64,000 nucleotides of DNA from Streptococcus xiaochunlingii (GTDB lineage Bacteria > Bacillota > Bacilli > Lactobacillales > Streptococcaceae), in assembly GCF_006385805.1 (NCBI RefSeq), contig NZ_VFSG01000001.1:930001-994000 (forward strand), written 5' to 3'. Positions 37,317 through 46,635 of this stretch are shown here, in pieces. Under the pieces are notes generated by a model, which saw only the letters and a program-made list of their open reading frames with translations, was not told the DNA's origin and searched no databases. Positions within the stretch are counted from its first letter, which is position 1; each line of letters opens with the position of its first letter. Made by a program: the position numbers and the translations under genes.

Positions 37317-38252
37317 TTATGCATTAAAGCTTTCAGTCAATTGTGGTACCACTTGTTTCTTACGTGAAACAGCACCTGGAAGGAAAGCGTGGTTGTTTTC
37401 AAGTTTGAAGTTGAAAGCTGCTTCTACCTTGTCCATATTAGCACCAAGAGCCAAAATTTCTGAGTTTGAGTTGACGATGTCTGTAATCATCAAGACAAAG
37501 TCAGAGTAGCCATTTGCTGTATTTGCGGCTTGGATGGCTGCTTCGATTTCAGCTTGGCGTTCCAAGACTTCAGCAATATCAACTGTATTCACTTGGGCAA
37601 CACGTACGTTGTTACCGTTCAATTCAAAAGTCTTTGCATCGATGTCGATCAATTCTTCTGCTGACTTGCTTGCCAAATTTGTACCAGCTTTGAGCATGGC
37701 AAGACCGTATTCTTCCAAGTTCACACCAGCTAATTCAGCCAATTCAGGCGCAATCACCTTATCAGATGGGTGAGTTGTTGGAGATTTCAAAAGAAGGGTA
37801 TCTGAAATCAAACCTGATAGCATCAAACCTGCAATTTCTTTTGGAACAGCTACACCGTGTTCTTTGAACATACGGTAAACGATAGAAGATGCGGATCCAA
37901 CTGGCTCCAAACGCATGTAAAGTGGGCTTGCAGTTTCAAAGTTAGCCACACGGTGGTGGTCCACCACACCATAAACTTCAACTTCAGAAATATCTGAAAC
38001 TGATTGTTGGAATTCATTGTGGTCTGTTAAGATGACTTGCTCTGCACCTTCTGCTTTAGCAGATGTGATCACGCGCGGTGCTTCTACACCAAAATAGTTC
38101 AAGACGAAAGCTGTTTCTTCATTTGGAGTTCCAAGAGCGACCGCTTCTGTATCCAAACCATAAGCTTCTTTTGCAAGGTAAGCAAAAGCTACTGATGAAC
38201 CAATGGCATCTGAGTCAGGGTTTTGGTGACCAAAAACAAGAATTTTTGACAT
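37317..38252 (-). CDS. ppaC: Manganese-dependent inorganic pyrophosphatase (family II)
   Basis: 311 residues. DHH-family metal motifs: [23 protein letters not shown] and [12 protein letters not shown]-terminal substrate motif [10 protein letters not shown]. Family II enzymes with this layout are Mn2+-dependent and cytosolic and pull biosynthetic reactions forward by hydrolysing PPi. Confidence 0.97.
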   Translation of the reverse strand: MSKILVFGHQNPDSDAIGSSVAFAYLAKEAYGLDTEAVALGTPNEETAFVLNYFGVEAPRVITSAKAEGAEQVILTDHNEFQQSVSDISEVEVYGVVDHHRVANFETASPLYMRLEPVGSASSIVYRMFKEHGVAVPKEIAGLMLSGLISDTLLLKSPTTHPSDKVIAPELAELAGVNLEEYGLAMLKAGTNLASKSAEELIDIDAKTFELNGNNVRVAQVNTVDIAEVLERQAEIEAAIQAANTANGYSDFVLMITDIVNSNSEILALGANMDKVEAAFNFKLENNHAFLPGAVSRKKQVVPQLTESFNA

Positions 38253-38342
38253 GTTTCTACCTCTTCATTTTCATTTCTATAGTCACTCTATTTTAGCACG
38301 TTTTTCCGTTTAAAGAAAGGGAATAGTTGTTCATTTCGTTAG

Positions 38343-38375
38343 AAAAAGACAGCTGGAAGCACCAACTGTCTTAAC
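38343..38375 (-). terminator. Terminator after pflA
   Basis: AAGACAG with TTGG/CCAG inner pairs and CTGTCTT, followed on the minus strand by TTTTC. Confidence 0.75.
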
Positions 38376-38379
38376 TTCA

Positions 38380-39174
38380 TTATCCTTTAACTCGTTTCAA
38401 GTAGTCTTGATAACTTTCAGTTTCCATCAAGTCCTTCGCATTTTGAACCCGTTCTTTTGTTGGAGGTTTGACTCCTTCTAGGGAATAAGGAATGCCCAAT
38501 TCCCGCCATTTGAACTCACCCATGGTATGGTAAGGAAGAATTTCAAACTTATCAACATTTTTAAGGGTTTTGACGAATTTCCCAAGTTCGATCAAGTCGT
38601 CGTCTCGGTCTGTCAGACCTGGCACCAAGACATGGCGAATCCAAACGGGCTTGCCAATATCAGACAAATACTTGGCACAAGCCAAAATATTCTTATTCGT
38701 TTGACTGGTTACAAATCTGTGCCGTTCATCGTTAATTTCCTTGATGTCTAGCAGAACTAAATCCGTCACTGCCATCAGTTTGTCAAATTTTTCCAGGTAG
38801 CGAGGGGTATTGCGGAAAGGTAGAGCACAAGTATCAAGCGTACAGTGGATTCCCAGCTCTTGAGCCTTGGTGAAGAGGGCAATCAAAAAGTCTATCTGCA
38901 AGAGGGCTTCTCCGCCACTGACAGTGATCCCACCTTTTTGACCCCAAAAACCACGATAGCGGAGGGCTTCTTCCAATACATCATCTACTGTTCGTTCTCT
39001 AGACATGTTGGTTTCCATAGCCCAAGTATCCGGGTTATGGCAATACTGACACCGCATTTGACAGCCTTGAAGAAAGACAATAAAACGGATCCCTGGTCCA
39101 TCTACAGCACCGAAGCTTTCCGTAGAGTGTACCATTCCTGTTACTTTTCCATAGTCAACTGTTTCATTTTCCAT
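38380..39174 (-). CDS. pflA: Pyruvate formate-lyase activating enzyme
   Basis: 264 residues. The radical SAM cluster motif is CQMRCQYCHNPDTW (CxxxCxxC), followed by TVSGGEALLQIDF. It makes the glycyl radical on pyruvate formate-lyase under low oxygen. It is monocistronic with a cre-like site at its transcription start, consistent with CcpA control of mixed-acid fermentation. Confidence 0.96.
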   Translation of the reverse strand: MENETVDYGKVTGMVHSTESFGAVDGPGIRFIVFLQGCQMRCQYCHNPDTWAMETNMSRERTVDDVLEEALRYRGFWGQKGGITVSGGEALLQIDFLIALFTKAQELGIHCTLDTCALPFRNTPRYLEKFDKLMAVTDLVLLDIKEINDERHRFVTSQTNKNILACAKYLSDIGKPVWIRHVLVPGLTDRDDDLIELGKFVKTLKNVDKFEILPYHTMGEFKWRELGIPYSLEGVKPPTKERVQNAKDLMETESYQDYLKRVKG

Positions 39175-39190
39175 GCCTTGTCCTTCTCTC

Positions 39191-39217
39191 TTGAAAACGT
39201 TTTATGGTTTTATTATA
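39191..39217 (-). promoter_or_regulatory. pflA -10 box with catabolite-responsive element
   Basis: TATAAT (39212-39217) is followed by TTGAAAACGTTTTATG (39191-39206, read on the plus strand), which matches the CcpA cre consensus WTGAAARCGYTTTCWA at 14 of 16 positions. It covers the expected transcription start. Confidence 0.65.
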
Positions 39218-39346
39218 TCATGATTCCTTGTGAATAAAAGGATTTTAATGATTTTTTAGAAAATAAACTGTTTTTCAATTTCATTCCATTGTATTAGTAC
39301 AGGCCATTCCAGTCGGTGTTACTCTTACCTATTCTCTATGGTAAAA

Positions 39347-39529
39347 AAAGAGGCTGGGACAAAGGTCCTAGCCTCTCAATTGTCTTTGGATTGTCGAGCA
39401 AGACGCAGTGGTTGAGTGGGCTCTACTACGCTGATTTCATCAGCTTTTACAGCCCTACTCAACTGTGCGGAGGTGGGACGACGAAATCGAATTCTAACGA
39501 ATTACTGATTTCTGTCCCACTCTCTTTTT
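39347..39529 (+). repeat. 183-bp direct repeat, copy 1 (left of the GH95 gene)
   Basis: It starts with hairpin AGAGGCTGGGAC/GTCC-AGCCTCT, has an inner stem around GTTGAGTGGG...CCCTACTCAAC, and closes with GTGGGAC...GTCCCAC. It differs from copy 2 (44729-44911) at 5 of 183 positions, without gaps. The ends look like terminators. Confidence 0.9.
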
Positions 39530-39803
39530 TAATAACTCAAGAAATCTTTGAAACTGTTTATTCTATCTCATCTTGTTTAAGTTAAAATGGCTAATGTTTG
39601 GTAAGGTTAAGAATTATGTTTTCATCCCAAAATAATAGCTAATTTATCTCTTATTTCTCTACTTTTTCAAGAAATAACACTCTCAAATATGCATCTTACC
39701 TAAAAGCTATTGACATTTTCCTGTTTCCCTATTAAATTGGATATGATAGAAATAAATATGAAGGGACTTGTCTTTAACTAAAAATGTAGGCGGTCTCAAA
39801 AAA

Positions 39804-42800
39804 ATGCTTGAATTTCTAATACAAGCCGTAGATGATGTCACAATGGACCAAAGATTTTTGGAAAAATCCTGTCGTTATAGTATCCGCAAACTAACTGTCG
39901 GTACGGCTTCTGTTTTATTAGGAGCCATTTTTCTCGCCTCACACCAGGTAGGTGCTGATAGTATTGTTGGAAGTCAAAATGAAAGCAACCACCTTGAAGC
40001 TGCCCCAGCCATAGAGAGCCCGACTGACGGAGCTGGAGAAACCAAACCAGAAAATACGTATATCGCTCCTATTTCTGAAGAAGAAAGCTCGTCACCTGGT
40101 ACAGAAGTTCAAAGCAAGCATACTGCCACTTCGACCACTTCAATTGTGCCAAATGAAGAAAGGGAAACTATGAAAGTTGAGACTCCCGTGGCCAAACAAA
40201 CTGATTATCAATTGACCTACAATCAACCTGCTGCTGCTACCTATGATGGTTGGGAAAAACAAGCACTTTCAGTCGGAAACGGTGAAATGGGGGCTAAGGT
40301 TTTCGGACTTATCGGTGAGGAAAGAATCCAATACAACGAAAAAACTCTTTGGTCCGGAGGACCACAACCGGATAGTACCGACTACAACGGAGGAAACTAT
40401 CAGGACCGCTATAAGGTCTTAGCAGAAATTCGTAAGGCATTAGAAGAAGGAAACCGCCAAAAGGCAAAGCAATTAGCAGAGCGCAACCTAGTCGGACCAA
40501 ACAATGCTCAGTATGGTCGTTACTTATCTTTTGGTGATATCTTTATGGTCTTTAACAACCAAAAGAAAGGCCTGGAGAATGTTACCGACTACCATCGTGG
40601 CTTAGATATTTCTGAGGCCATCTCAACCACTTCTTATACCCAAGACGGTACAAACTTTAAGCGTGAAACCTTCTCTAGCTATCCTGACGATGTTACTGTC
40701 ACCCACTTGAGTAAAAAAGGGGATAAGACCCTTGATTTTACACTCTGGAATAGCTTGACTGAAGATTTGATTGCGAATGGCGACTACTCCTGGGAATATT
40801 CGAATTATAAACAAGGAGCAGTTACGACTGATTCTAATGGTATTTTGCTCAAAGGAACTGTCAAAGACAATGGTCTGAAATTTGCTTCCTATCTCGGAAT
40901 CAAGACAGACGGACAAGTCACTGCACAAGATGGCTATTTGACTGTCACCGGAGCCAGCTATGCGACCCTTTTACTCAGTGCTAAGACCAACTTTGCTCAA
41001 AATCCAAAAACCAATTATCGCAAGGATATTGACGTAGAAAATACTGTTAAGTCTATCGTAGAAGCTGCCAAGGCAAAAGATTATGAAACCCTAAAAAATA
41101 ACCACATCAAGGACTATCAGAGTCTCTTCAATCGTGTTCAACTAAATCTTGGTGGCAACAAGTCTAATCAAACTACAAAAGAAGCTCTGCATACCTACAA
41201 CCCAGAAAAAGGGCAAAAACTAGAAGAGCTCTTCTTCCAATACGGACGTTATCTACTCATCAGTTCTTCTCGTGACCGGACAGATGCCCTTCCTGCCAAC
41301 TTGCAAGGAGTCTGGAATGCTGTAGACAATCCACCTTGGAACTCAGATTACCACCTCAATGTCAACCTTCAGATGAACTATTGGCCTGCCTACATGAACA
41401 ATCTTGCTGAAACAGCCAAGCCAATGGTCAATTATATTGATGACATGCGCTACTATGGTCGTATCGCTGCTAAAGAATATGCAGGTATCGAATCCAAAGA
41501 AGGCCAAGAAAACGGTTGGTTGGTTCATACTCAGGCAACACCATTTGGCTGGACAACTCCAGGTTGGAATTATTACTGGGGTTGGTCTCCTGCTGCCAAT
41601 GCTTGGATGATGCAGAACGTCTATGACTACTACAAATTCACCAAGGATGAAACTTATCTCAAAGAAAAAATTTATCCAATGCTCAAGGAAACAGCCAAGT
41701 TCTGGAATTCCTTCTTGCACTACGACAAATCTAGTGACCGTTGGGTTTCTTCTCCATCATACTCACCAGAGCATGGAACTATCACGATTGGGAATACCTT
41801 TGACCAATCCCTAGTTTGGCAACTCTTCCACGACTATATGGAAGCAGCCAATCATCTCAAGGTCGACCAAGATTTGGTGACAGAAGTGAAGGCTAAATTT
41901 GACAAGCTCAAACCACTTCATATCAACCAAGATGGCCGAATCAAGGAATGGTATGAGGAAGACAGTCCTCAATTCACTAATGAAGGAATTGAAAATCATC
42001 ACCGCCACGTTTCTCATCTGGTTGGACTCTTCCCAGGAACCTTATTTGGCAAAGATCAGCCTGAATATCTAGAAGCAGCACGCGCAACCCTAAACCATCG
42101 TGGAGATGGTGGTACCGGTTGGTCTAAGGCTAATAAAATCAACCTCTGGGCTCGTCTCCTAGATGGAAATCGTGCCCATCGTTTATTGGCAGAACAACTC
42201 AGATCCTCAACTCTAGAAAACCTCTGGGATACGCACGCGCCTTTCCAAATTGATGGGAACTTTGGTGCAACCAGCGGTATGGCAGAAATGCTCCTTCAGT
42301 CTCACACCGGCTACATTGCCCCATTACCAGCCCTTCCAGATGCATGGAAAGATGGTCAAGTCTCAGGTCTAGTAGCTCGTGGTAACTTTGAAGTTAGCAT
42401 GAAATGGAAAGAAAAGAATCTTGAAACGCTATCCTTCCTTTCCCATGCAGGCGGAGATTTAGTTGTCGATTATCCAGACATCGAATCGAGTATTGTCAAG
42501 ATTAACGGGAAAGAAATCAAACCAACTCTTCAGAAGGGCAACCGAATTCAGATTGCCACTAAAAAAGGGGATCAGATTACCTTTGAAAAGTTATCAGAAC
42601 GGATCACTCGCCTATCTGCCGTGAGAAAAGATGCTGTAACTGCTGTACTAGATTTCAATCCGGTTACGGATGCGACCCACTATATCATCCGTCGAGAAAG
42701 CAAAGATGAAAGCAGTGACGCTCCTTCGATCAAAGAATTCCTAACCAATGTGACTCATTTCATCGACCGCTCCATTGATTCTCTTCACAGCTATAGCTAT

Positions 42801-44702
42801 ACTGTGACAGCCATGATTGGGGAGCGCTCAAGGCAAACATCAGAATCTGCGTCAATCCAACCAGTTGTCGAATTGATGGACGGCAGAGATCCTCGTGTTC
42901 AATACGGTCCTGCCTTCCATAACTGGGAAGAAATTGACTTGTATTCAGGAACTGAAAAATACGCCGACCTATCCCTTGATAGCTACTCTGACAAAGATGC
43001 AACTGCTAGCATCTCTTTCAATGGGCGAGGAATTGAAATCTATGGTCTCAAATCATCTGAATTAGGCCTTGCAGAAGTCCAAATCGATGGAAAAAAAGTG
43101 GGAGATCTGGATTTCCACACATCTGGAGAAACGGAAAAAAGTGCTCTAATTGGTCGTTTTACAGGACTCCTTGATGGAGATCATATCCTAACTCTAACCG
43201 TGAAGAAGGAGCACTTAAACCGTGGGAATGAACGCTCAAAAATTTCCTTGGATTGTTTTAAAATCTATCCTGGTCAAGGCGCAACTGTTGAAAAGATGGA
43301 TGACAGAGATCCTCGTATCCACTATGGTTCTTTGTTCAAAGACTGGAATGAATCAGGCTTATATCAAACGACAGAAAAATACGCGACTCTCCAAAACGTG
43401 GATCCGTCTCAGCATTCTGAGGCCAAAGCAACCATTCCTTTCACTGGTACAGGGATTCGTATCTACGGTTTAAAATCTTCTGACTATGGAAAAGCCATAG
43501 TAACCCTAGATGGAAAAGAAATGCCAAGTTTGGACTTTTACTCAAGCGCTGACTATGAAAAGAATGTATTGATTGGCGAGTACACAAACTTAAGCAATGG
43601 AGATCACATTCTCACCTTGACAGTCGACCCTAACTCTCCAGATGGCAGAAAAATGATTTCTCTGGATTCATTTGACATCTTGAAACCCTCAACCCTATCC
43701 CTAGAGACTCCAAGCCTAGCTCCAATAAAGGCAGGCGATCAGACGCTTAGCCTCACACTTCCATCTGGGGAATGGGATGCGATAGCGGTTCATTTCCCTG
43801 CTACAAAAGATCCTGTTTTCCTCAAGAAAACCGATGAACAACACGTCACCCTATCAGATGGAAATCGAGTATTAGCGATTAAGGAGCAGCAGATTGAACT
43901 GCCAATCCCAGAAACTGCTCATCAAAAACAAGATCAGATCATTTCAGCCTATGCCATCCGAGGGAAAATCATCATGAGTCCAGTCGTTTCTCTCTTACCA
44001 GCTATTGTGACAAGTTTGGGAGAGGAAAAACCACCTGTAGTGACTCTTCCTGAGTATACAGACCCAATCGGCACTGCTGGACAGGAAGCGCCTATATCGT
44101 CTCTTCCTGAATATGTCCTTCGGGTACTAAAAGACCAAGGCAGCAAGGTAGAGGTTATTAGTGGAGAGAATGAGATTGGTAGAGATAGTCATTTAGAAAT
44201 TCAAAAGGTCCTTGACCAAAGGCTCTTTGGCAAGAACTACGATGCTTTCAACCTTCAACTCAAGGATAAAGAAGGGAATTCAGTTCCAGTAAAAGGCAGT
44301 GTACTGGTACGACTTCCACTATCAAAAGAAGTGAAGCAACTCTATATCTTGACTCCTAATCAAGGGCTCCAAGCATTAGAATTTACACTTCGAGAGGGCA
44401 TGATTGAATTCATGGCACAAGAGTTAGGAACCTATGCCATTGTCTACAAGTCGGACTCCAGTGAAAAAATGGATCCTACTGTCTCAGAAAGCAAGGGATC
44501 ATATAGCCCTGTTTCAGAGCATCCTAGTCCAACGAATACCAATGATGCTTTGATGAGTGTTCCCAACTCTAGACAAGATCAGGCTTCACAAGGACAACTT
44601 CCAAGAACGAATACTGAACACAGCAGTTCATACCTAGTGTTCTTAGCAGGTCTTAGCCTTTTTCTCGCAGCTAGCTTCCTAGAGAAAAAGAAACAGGATT
44701 AG
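39804..44702 (+). CDS. Wall-anchored GH95 alpha-L-fucosidase-like surface protein
   Basis: The frame is open from a TTG at 39768 (1644 residues, the numbering used here). I choose the ATG at 39804 because AGGCGG lies 10 bases upstream; the ATG at 39843 also gives a normal YSIRK leader. Order: YSIRK signal (37-41, cleaved near 60); variable linker; GH95 domain about 146-945 with likely catalytic Asn525/Asp527 (PPWNSDYHLN), Glu668 (YSPEHG) and Asp829 (FQIDGNFG); an FN3-like stretch about 950-1035; two tandem 140-residue beta-sandwich modules (about 1037 and 1177, each starting MDxRDPR); a C-terminal module about 1460-1570; a sorting motif LPRTN (1611-1615) with hydrophobic segment and KKK tail. 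GH95 enzymes remove alpha-1,2-linked fucose (or galactose) from host glycans. The Asn in place of Gly in the sorting motif is unusual. Confidence 0.88.
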   Translation: MLEFLIQAVDDVTMDQRFLEKSCRYSIRKLTVGTASVLLGAIFLASHQVGADSIVGSQNESNHLEAAPAIESPTDGAGETKPENTYIAPISEEESSSPGTEVQSKHTATSTTSIVPNEERETMKVETPVAKQTDYQLTYNQPAAATYDGWEKQALSVGNGEMGAKVFGLIGEERIQYNEKTLWSGGPQPDSTDYNGGNYQDRYKVLAEIRKALEEGNRQKAKQLAERNLVGPNNAQYGRYLSFGDIFMVFNNQKKGLENVTDYHRGLDISEAISTTSYTQDGTNFKRETFSSYPDDVTVTHLSKKGDKTLDFTLWNSLTEDLIANGDYSWEYSNYKQGAVTTDSNGILLKGTVKDNGLKFASYLGIKTDGQVTAQDGYLTVTGASYATLLLSAKTNFAQNPKTNYRKDIDVENTVKSIVEAAKAKDYETLKNNHIKDYQSLFNRVQLNLGGNKSNQTTKEALHTYNPEKGQKLEELFFQYGRYLLISSSRDRTDALPANLQGVWNAVDNPPWNSDYHLNVNLQMNYWPAYMNNLAETAKPMVNYIDDMRYYGRIAAKEYAGIESKEGQENGWLVHTQATPFGWTTPGWNYYWGWSPAANAWMMQNVYDYYKFTKDETYLKEKIYPMLKETAKFWNSFLHYDKSSDRWVSSPSYSPEHGTITIGNTFDQSLVWQLFHDYMEAANHLKVDQDLVTEVKAKFDKLKPLHINQDGRIKEWYEEDSPQFTNEGIENHHRHVSHLVGLFPGTLFGKDQPEYLEAARATLNHRGDGGTGWSKANKINLWARLLDGNRAHRLLAEQLRSSTLENLWDTHAPFQIDGNFGATSGMAEMLLQSHTGYIAPLPALPDAWKDGQVSGLVARGNFEVSMKWKEKNLETLSFLSHAGGDLVVDYPDIESSIVKINGKEIKPTLQKGNRIQIATKKGDQITFEKLSERITRLSAVRKDAVTAVLDFNPVTDATHYIIRRESKDESSDAPSIKEFLTNVTHFIDRSIDSLHSYSYTVTAMIGERSRQTSESASIQPVVELMDGRDPRVQYGPAFHNWEEIDLYSGTEKYADLSLDSYSDKDATASISFNGRGIEIYGLKSSELGLAEVQIDGKKVGDLDFHTSGETEKSALIGRFTGLLDGDHILTLTVKKEHLNRGNERSKISLDCFKIYPGQGATVEKMDDRDPRIHYGSLFKDWNESGLYQTTEKYATLQNVDPSQHSEAKATIPFTGTGIRIYGLKSSDYGKAIVTLDGKEMPSLDFYSSADYEKNVLIGEYTNLSNGDHILTLTVDPNSPDGRKMISLDSFDILKPSTLSLETPSLAPIKAGDQTLSLTLPSGEWDAIAVHFPATKDPVFLKKTDEQHVTLSDGNRVLAIKEQQIELPIPETAHQKQDQIISAYAIRGKIIMSPVVSLLPAIVTSLGEEKPPVVTLPEYTDPIGTAGQEAPISSLPEYVLRVLKDQGSKVEVISGENEIGRDSHLEIQKVLDQRLFGKNYDAFNLQLKDKEGNSVPVKGSVLVRLPLSKEVKQLYILTPNQGLQALEFTLREGMIEFMAQELGTYAIVYKSDSSEKMDPTVSESKGSYSPVSEHPSPTNTNDALMSVPNSRQDQASQGQLPRTNTEHSSSYLVFLAGLSLFLAASFLEKKKQD

Positions 44703-44728
44703 CTGCATGTGGCTGACAACATCAATAC

Positions 44729-44911
44729 AAAGAGGCTGGGACAAAAGTCCTAGCCTCTCAATTGTCTTTGGATTATCGAGCAGGACGCAGTGGTTGAGTG
44801 GGCTCTACTACGCTGATTTCATCAGCTTTTACAGCCCTACTCAACTGTGCGGAGGTGGGACGACGAAATCGAATTCTAACGAATGACCGATTTCTGTCCC
44901 ACTCTCTTTTT
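44729..44911 (+). repeat. 183-bp direct repeat, copy 2 (right of the GH95 gene)
   Basis: It has the same orientation and length as the copy at 39347-39529, with five substitutions. It begins 27 bases after the GH95 stop and ends just before the 3' end of the convergent ABC transporter operon. Its hairpins can terminate transcription from both sides. Confidence 0.9.
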
Positions 44912-44914
44912 CGT

Positions 44915-45718
44915 TTATCCTAAAATCAATTCGTCACTCACCAATGTTTCACCACTGTTCTGATGGAAAAGGCGCATCAAGTCTTCAACTGTCAGGTTCT
45001 TCTTTTCTTCCCCTTTAACATCGACTACAATCTTGCCTTGGTAGAGCATGATCAAGCGATTGCCATATGCGATGGCATGGTTCATATCATGCGTAATCAT
45101 CAAGGTTGTCAAATCATGGCTTTCGACAATCTTTTGCGTCAGTTCCATGACCATTTCACTGGTCTTGGGGTCGAGCGCCGCGGTATGTTCATCCAGTAGC
45201 AAGAGTTTTGGTTTAACCAAGGCAGCCATGACCAAGGTAAGGGCTTGCCGTTGTCCCCCTGATAAGTATTGCGTATCCACTTTGAGGCGATTTTCCAAAC
45301 CAATATTGAGTTCCTTCAAAGCCGTTTTAAATTCCGCGCGGTCTTTTTCCCTGACCCCCCAACTGAGGCCCCGTCTTGCTCCACGTTTTTTAGCAATGGC
45401 CATGTTTTCTTCAATGGTCAAGCGGGAAGCCGTCCCCATCTTAGGATCCTGGAAAACACGCGCAATATCTTTAGCACGTTTCCGAACACTGGTCTGCTTA
45501 ATGGATTTTCCTTCTAAAAGGATATCTCCTTGATCCACTTGCAATCCACCTGCCAGAATATTCATCAATGTCGATTTACCAGCTCCATTTCCTCCGATGA
45601 CGGAGATGAAATCCCCTTCTTCTACTGTTAGATCCAAGCCTTTGAGAACATGGTTTTCATTGACCGTGCCTGCTTCGAATGTCTTATGGATATCTTCAAT
45701 TTTTAACAATGTTGCCAT
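44915..45718 (-). CDS. ABC transporter ATPase, TrpXYZ-type aromatic amino acid uptake
   Basis: 267 residues. Walker A GGNGAGKSTL, signature YLSGGQRQALTL, Walker B LLLLDEHTAALDPKT (His replaces Pro in the usual DEPT), a known trait of this COG1101 subfamily. It is the last gene of a three-gene operon with permease and binding protein. Comparable streptococcal operons are annotated as tryptophan/tyrosine importers. Confidence 0.9.
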   Translation of the reverse strand: MATLLKIEDIHKTFEAGTVNENHVLKGLDLTVEEGDFISVIGGNGAGKSTLMNILAGGLQVDQGDILLEGKSIKQTSVRKRAKDIARVFQDPKMGTASRLTIEENMAIAKKRGARRGLSWGVREKDRAEFKTALKELNIGLENRLKVDTQYLSGGQRQALTLVMAALVKPKLLLLDEHTAALDPKTSEMVMELTQKIVESHDLTTLMITHDMNHAIAYGNRLIMLYQGKIVVDVKGEEKKNLTVEDLMRLFHQNSGETLVSDELILG

Positions 45719-45731
45719 TTATCTTCTCCTT

Positions 45732-46625
45732 CTAGTTGCTGCTTAATTTTAATCCACGAATCTTGAGACGTTTCTGTACTTCTGGTGCGAACAAGACCAA
45801 AGCCAAGAGAATGGCGTTAAACAAACGGACTAAGTTTTGGTCTAGGTTTGGAATTTCGTAGATATTGAGGATAATGAGGCGGTAGACAATTGCCCCCACT
45901 CCAATCGAAAGCAAGCGTCCTCCAATGGTCAAATCATGGATTAGGACTTCTGCTAAAATAACAGCACTGAGACCTACGACGATGGTCCCTGTACCAGAAG
46001 TCACATCGGAGAAGCCGTCTGTCTGAGCGAAAAGAGCCCCACACAATGCAACCAGTCCATTGGAAATCATATAACCAAAAATCTTCATGGTATCCACATT
46101 CACCCCATTGGCCTCACTCATCGGGATATTGTCACCAGTAGAACGAAGAACCAAACCAATCTGGGTTTTCATCAAGAGGGTCAAAATCAGACAAACCAAT
46201 AATAAACAAGAAATACTAACAGCAAAGACAGCTGCCTCATTGGATAAACCCAGCCCCATCACAGACTTGAAAATGGTACTAGAATCTCCAATGGATAAAT
46301 TAGGGACACCCCCCATGATTTTAATATTGATCGAATAGAGACCTGTCAGAGTCACAATCCCTGTTAAGAGCGCTGGAATCTTCATCTTGGTATGAAGAAG
46401 ACCAGAGACCAACCCTGCTAGCATCCCTGCTAAAATCGAAAAGAGGGTCGCTAGCCAAGGGTTTTGACCTGCTTGGATTTGGGACGCAACGACTGCAGCC
46501 CCAAGCGGGAAAGCCCCTTCTGCTGTCATATCCGCTATATCTAAAATGCGGAATGTTAAGAAAATACCAATGGCCATAATCGACCACAATAAACCTTCAG
46601 ATAAACTTGATAATACTAAATCCAT
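45732..46625 (-). CDS. ABC transporter permease, TrpXYZ-type
   Basis: 297 residues from the ATG with AGGAG 7 bases upstream. About eight to nine membrane helices. LTFRILDIADMTAEGAFPLGAAV and LPGTLFA-like loops resemble LivH/RbsC-type (BPD_transp_2) permeases of COG4120. It starts 10 bases after the binding-protein stop. Confidence 0.88.
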   Translation of the reverse strand: MDLVLSSLSEGLLWSIMAIGIFLTFRILDIADMTAEGAFPLGAAVVASQIQAGQNPWLATLFSILAGMLAGLVSGLLHTKMKIPALLTGIVTLTGLYSINIKIMGGVPNLSIGDSSTIFKSVMGLGLSNEAAVFAVSISCLLLVCLILTLLMKTQIGLVLRSTGDNIPMSEANGVNVDTMKIFGYMISNGLVALCGALFAQTDGFSDVTSGTGTIVVGLSAVILAEVLIHDLTIGGRLLSIGVGAIVYRLIILNIYEIPNLDQNLVRLFNAILLALVLFAPEVQKRLKIRGLKLSSN

Positions 46626-46635
46626 CATCCATCTC

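Noticed and set aside
39347..44911. GH95 gene as part of a composite transposon
   Set aside because: The flanking 183-bp repeats are direct, carry no transposase and show no insertion-sequence ends; they look like intergenic repeats.
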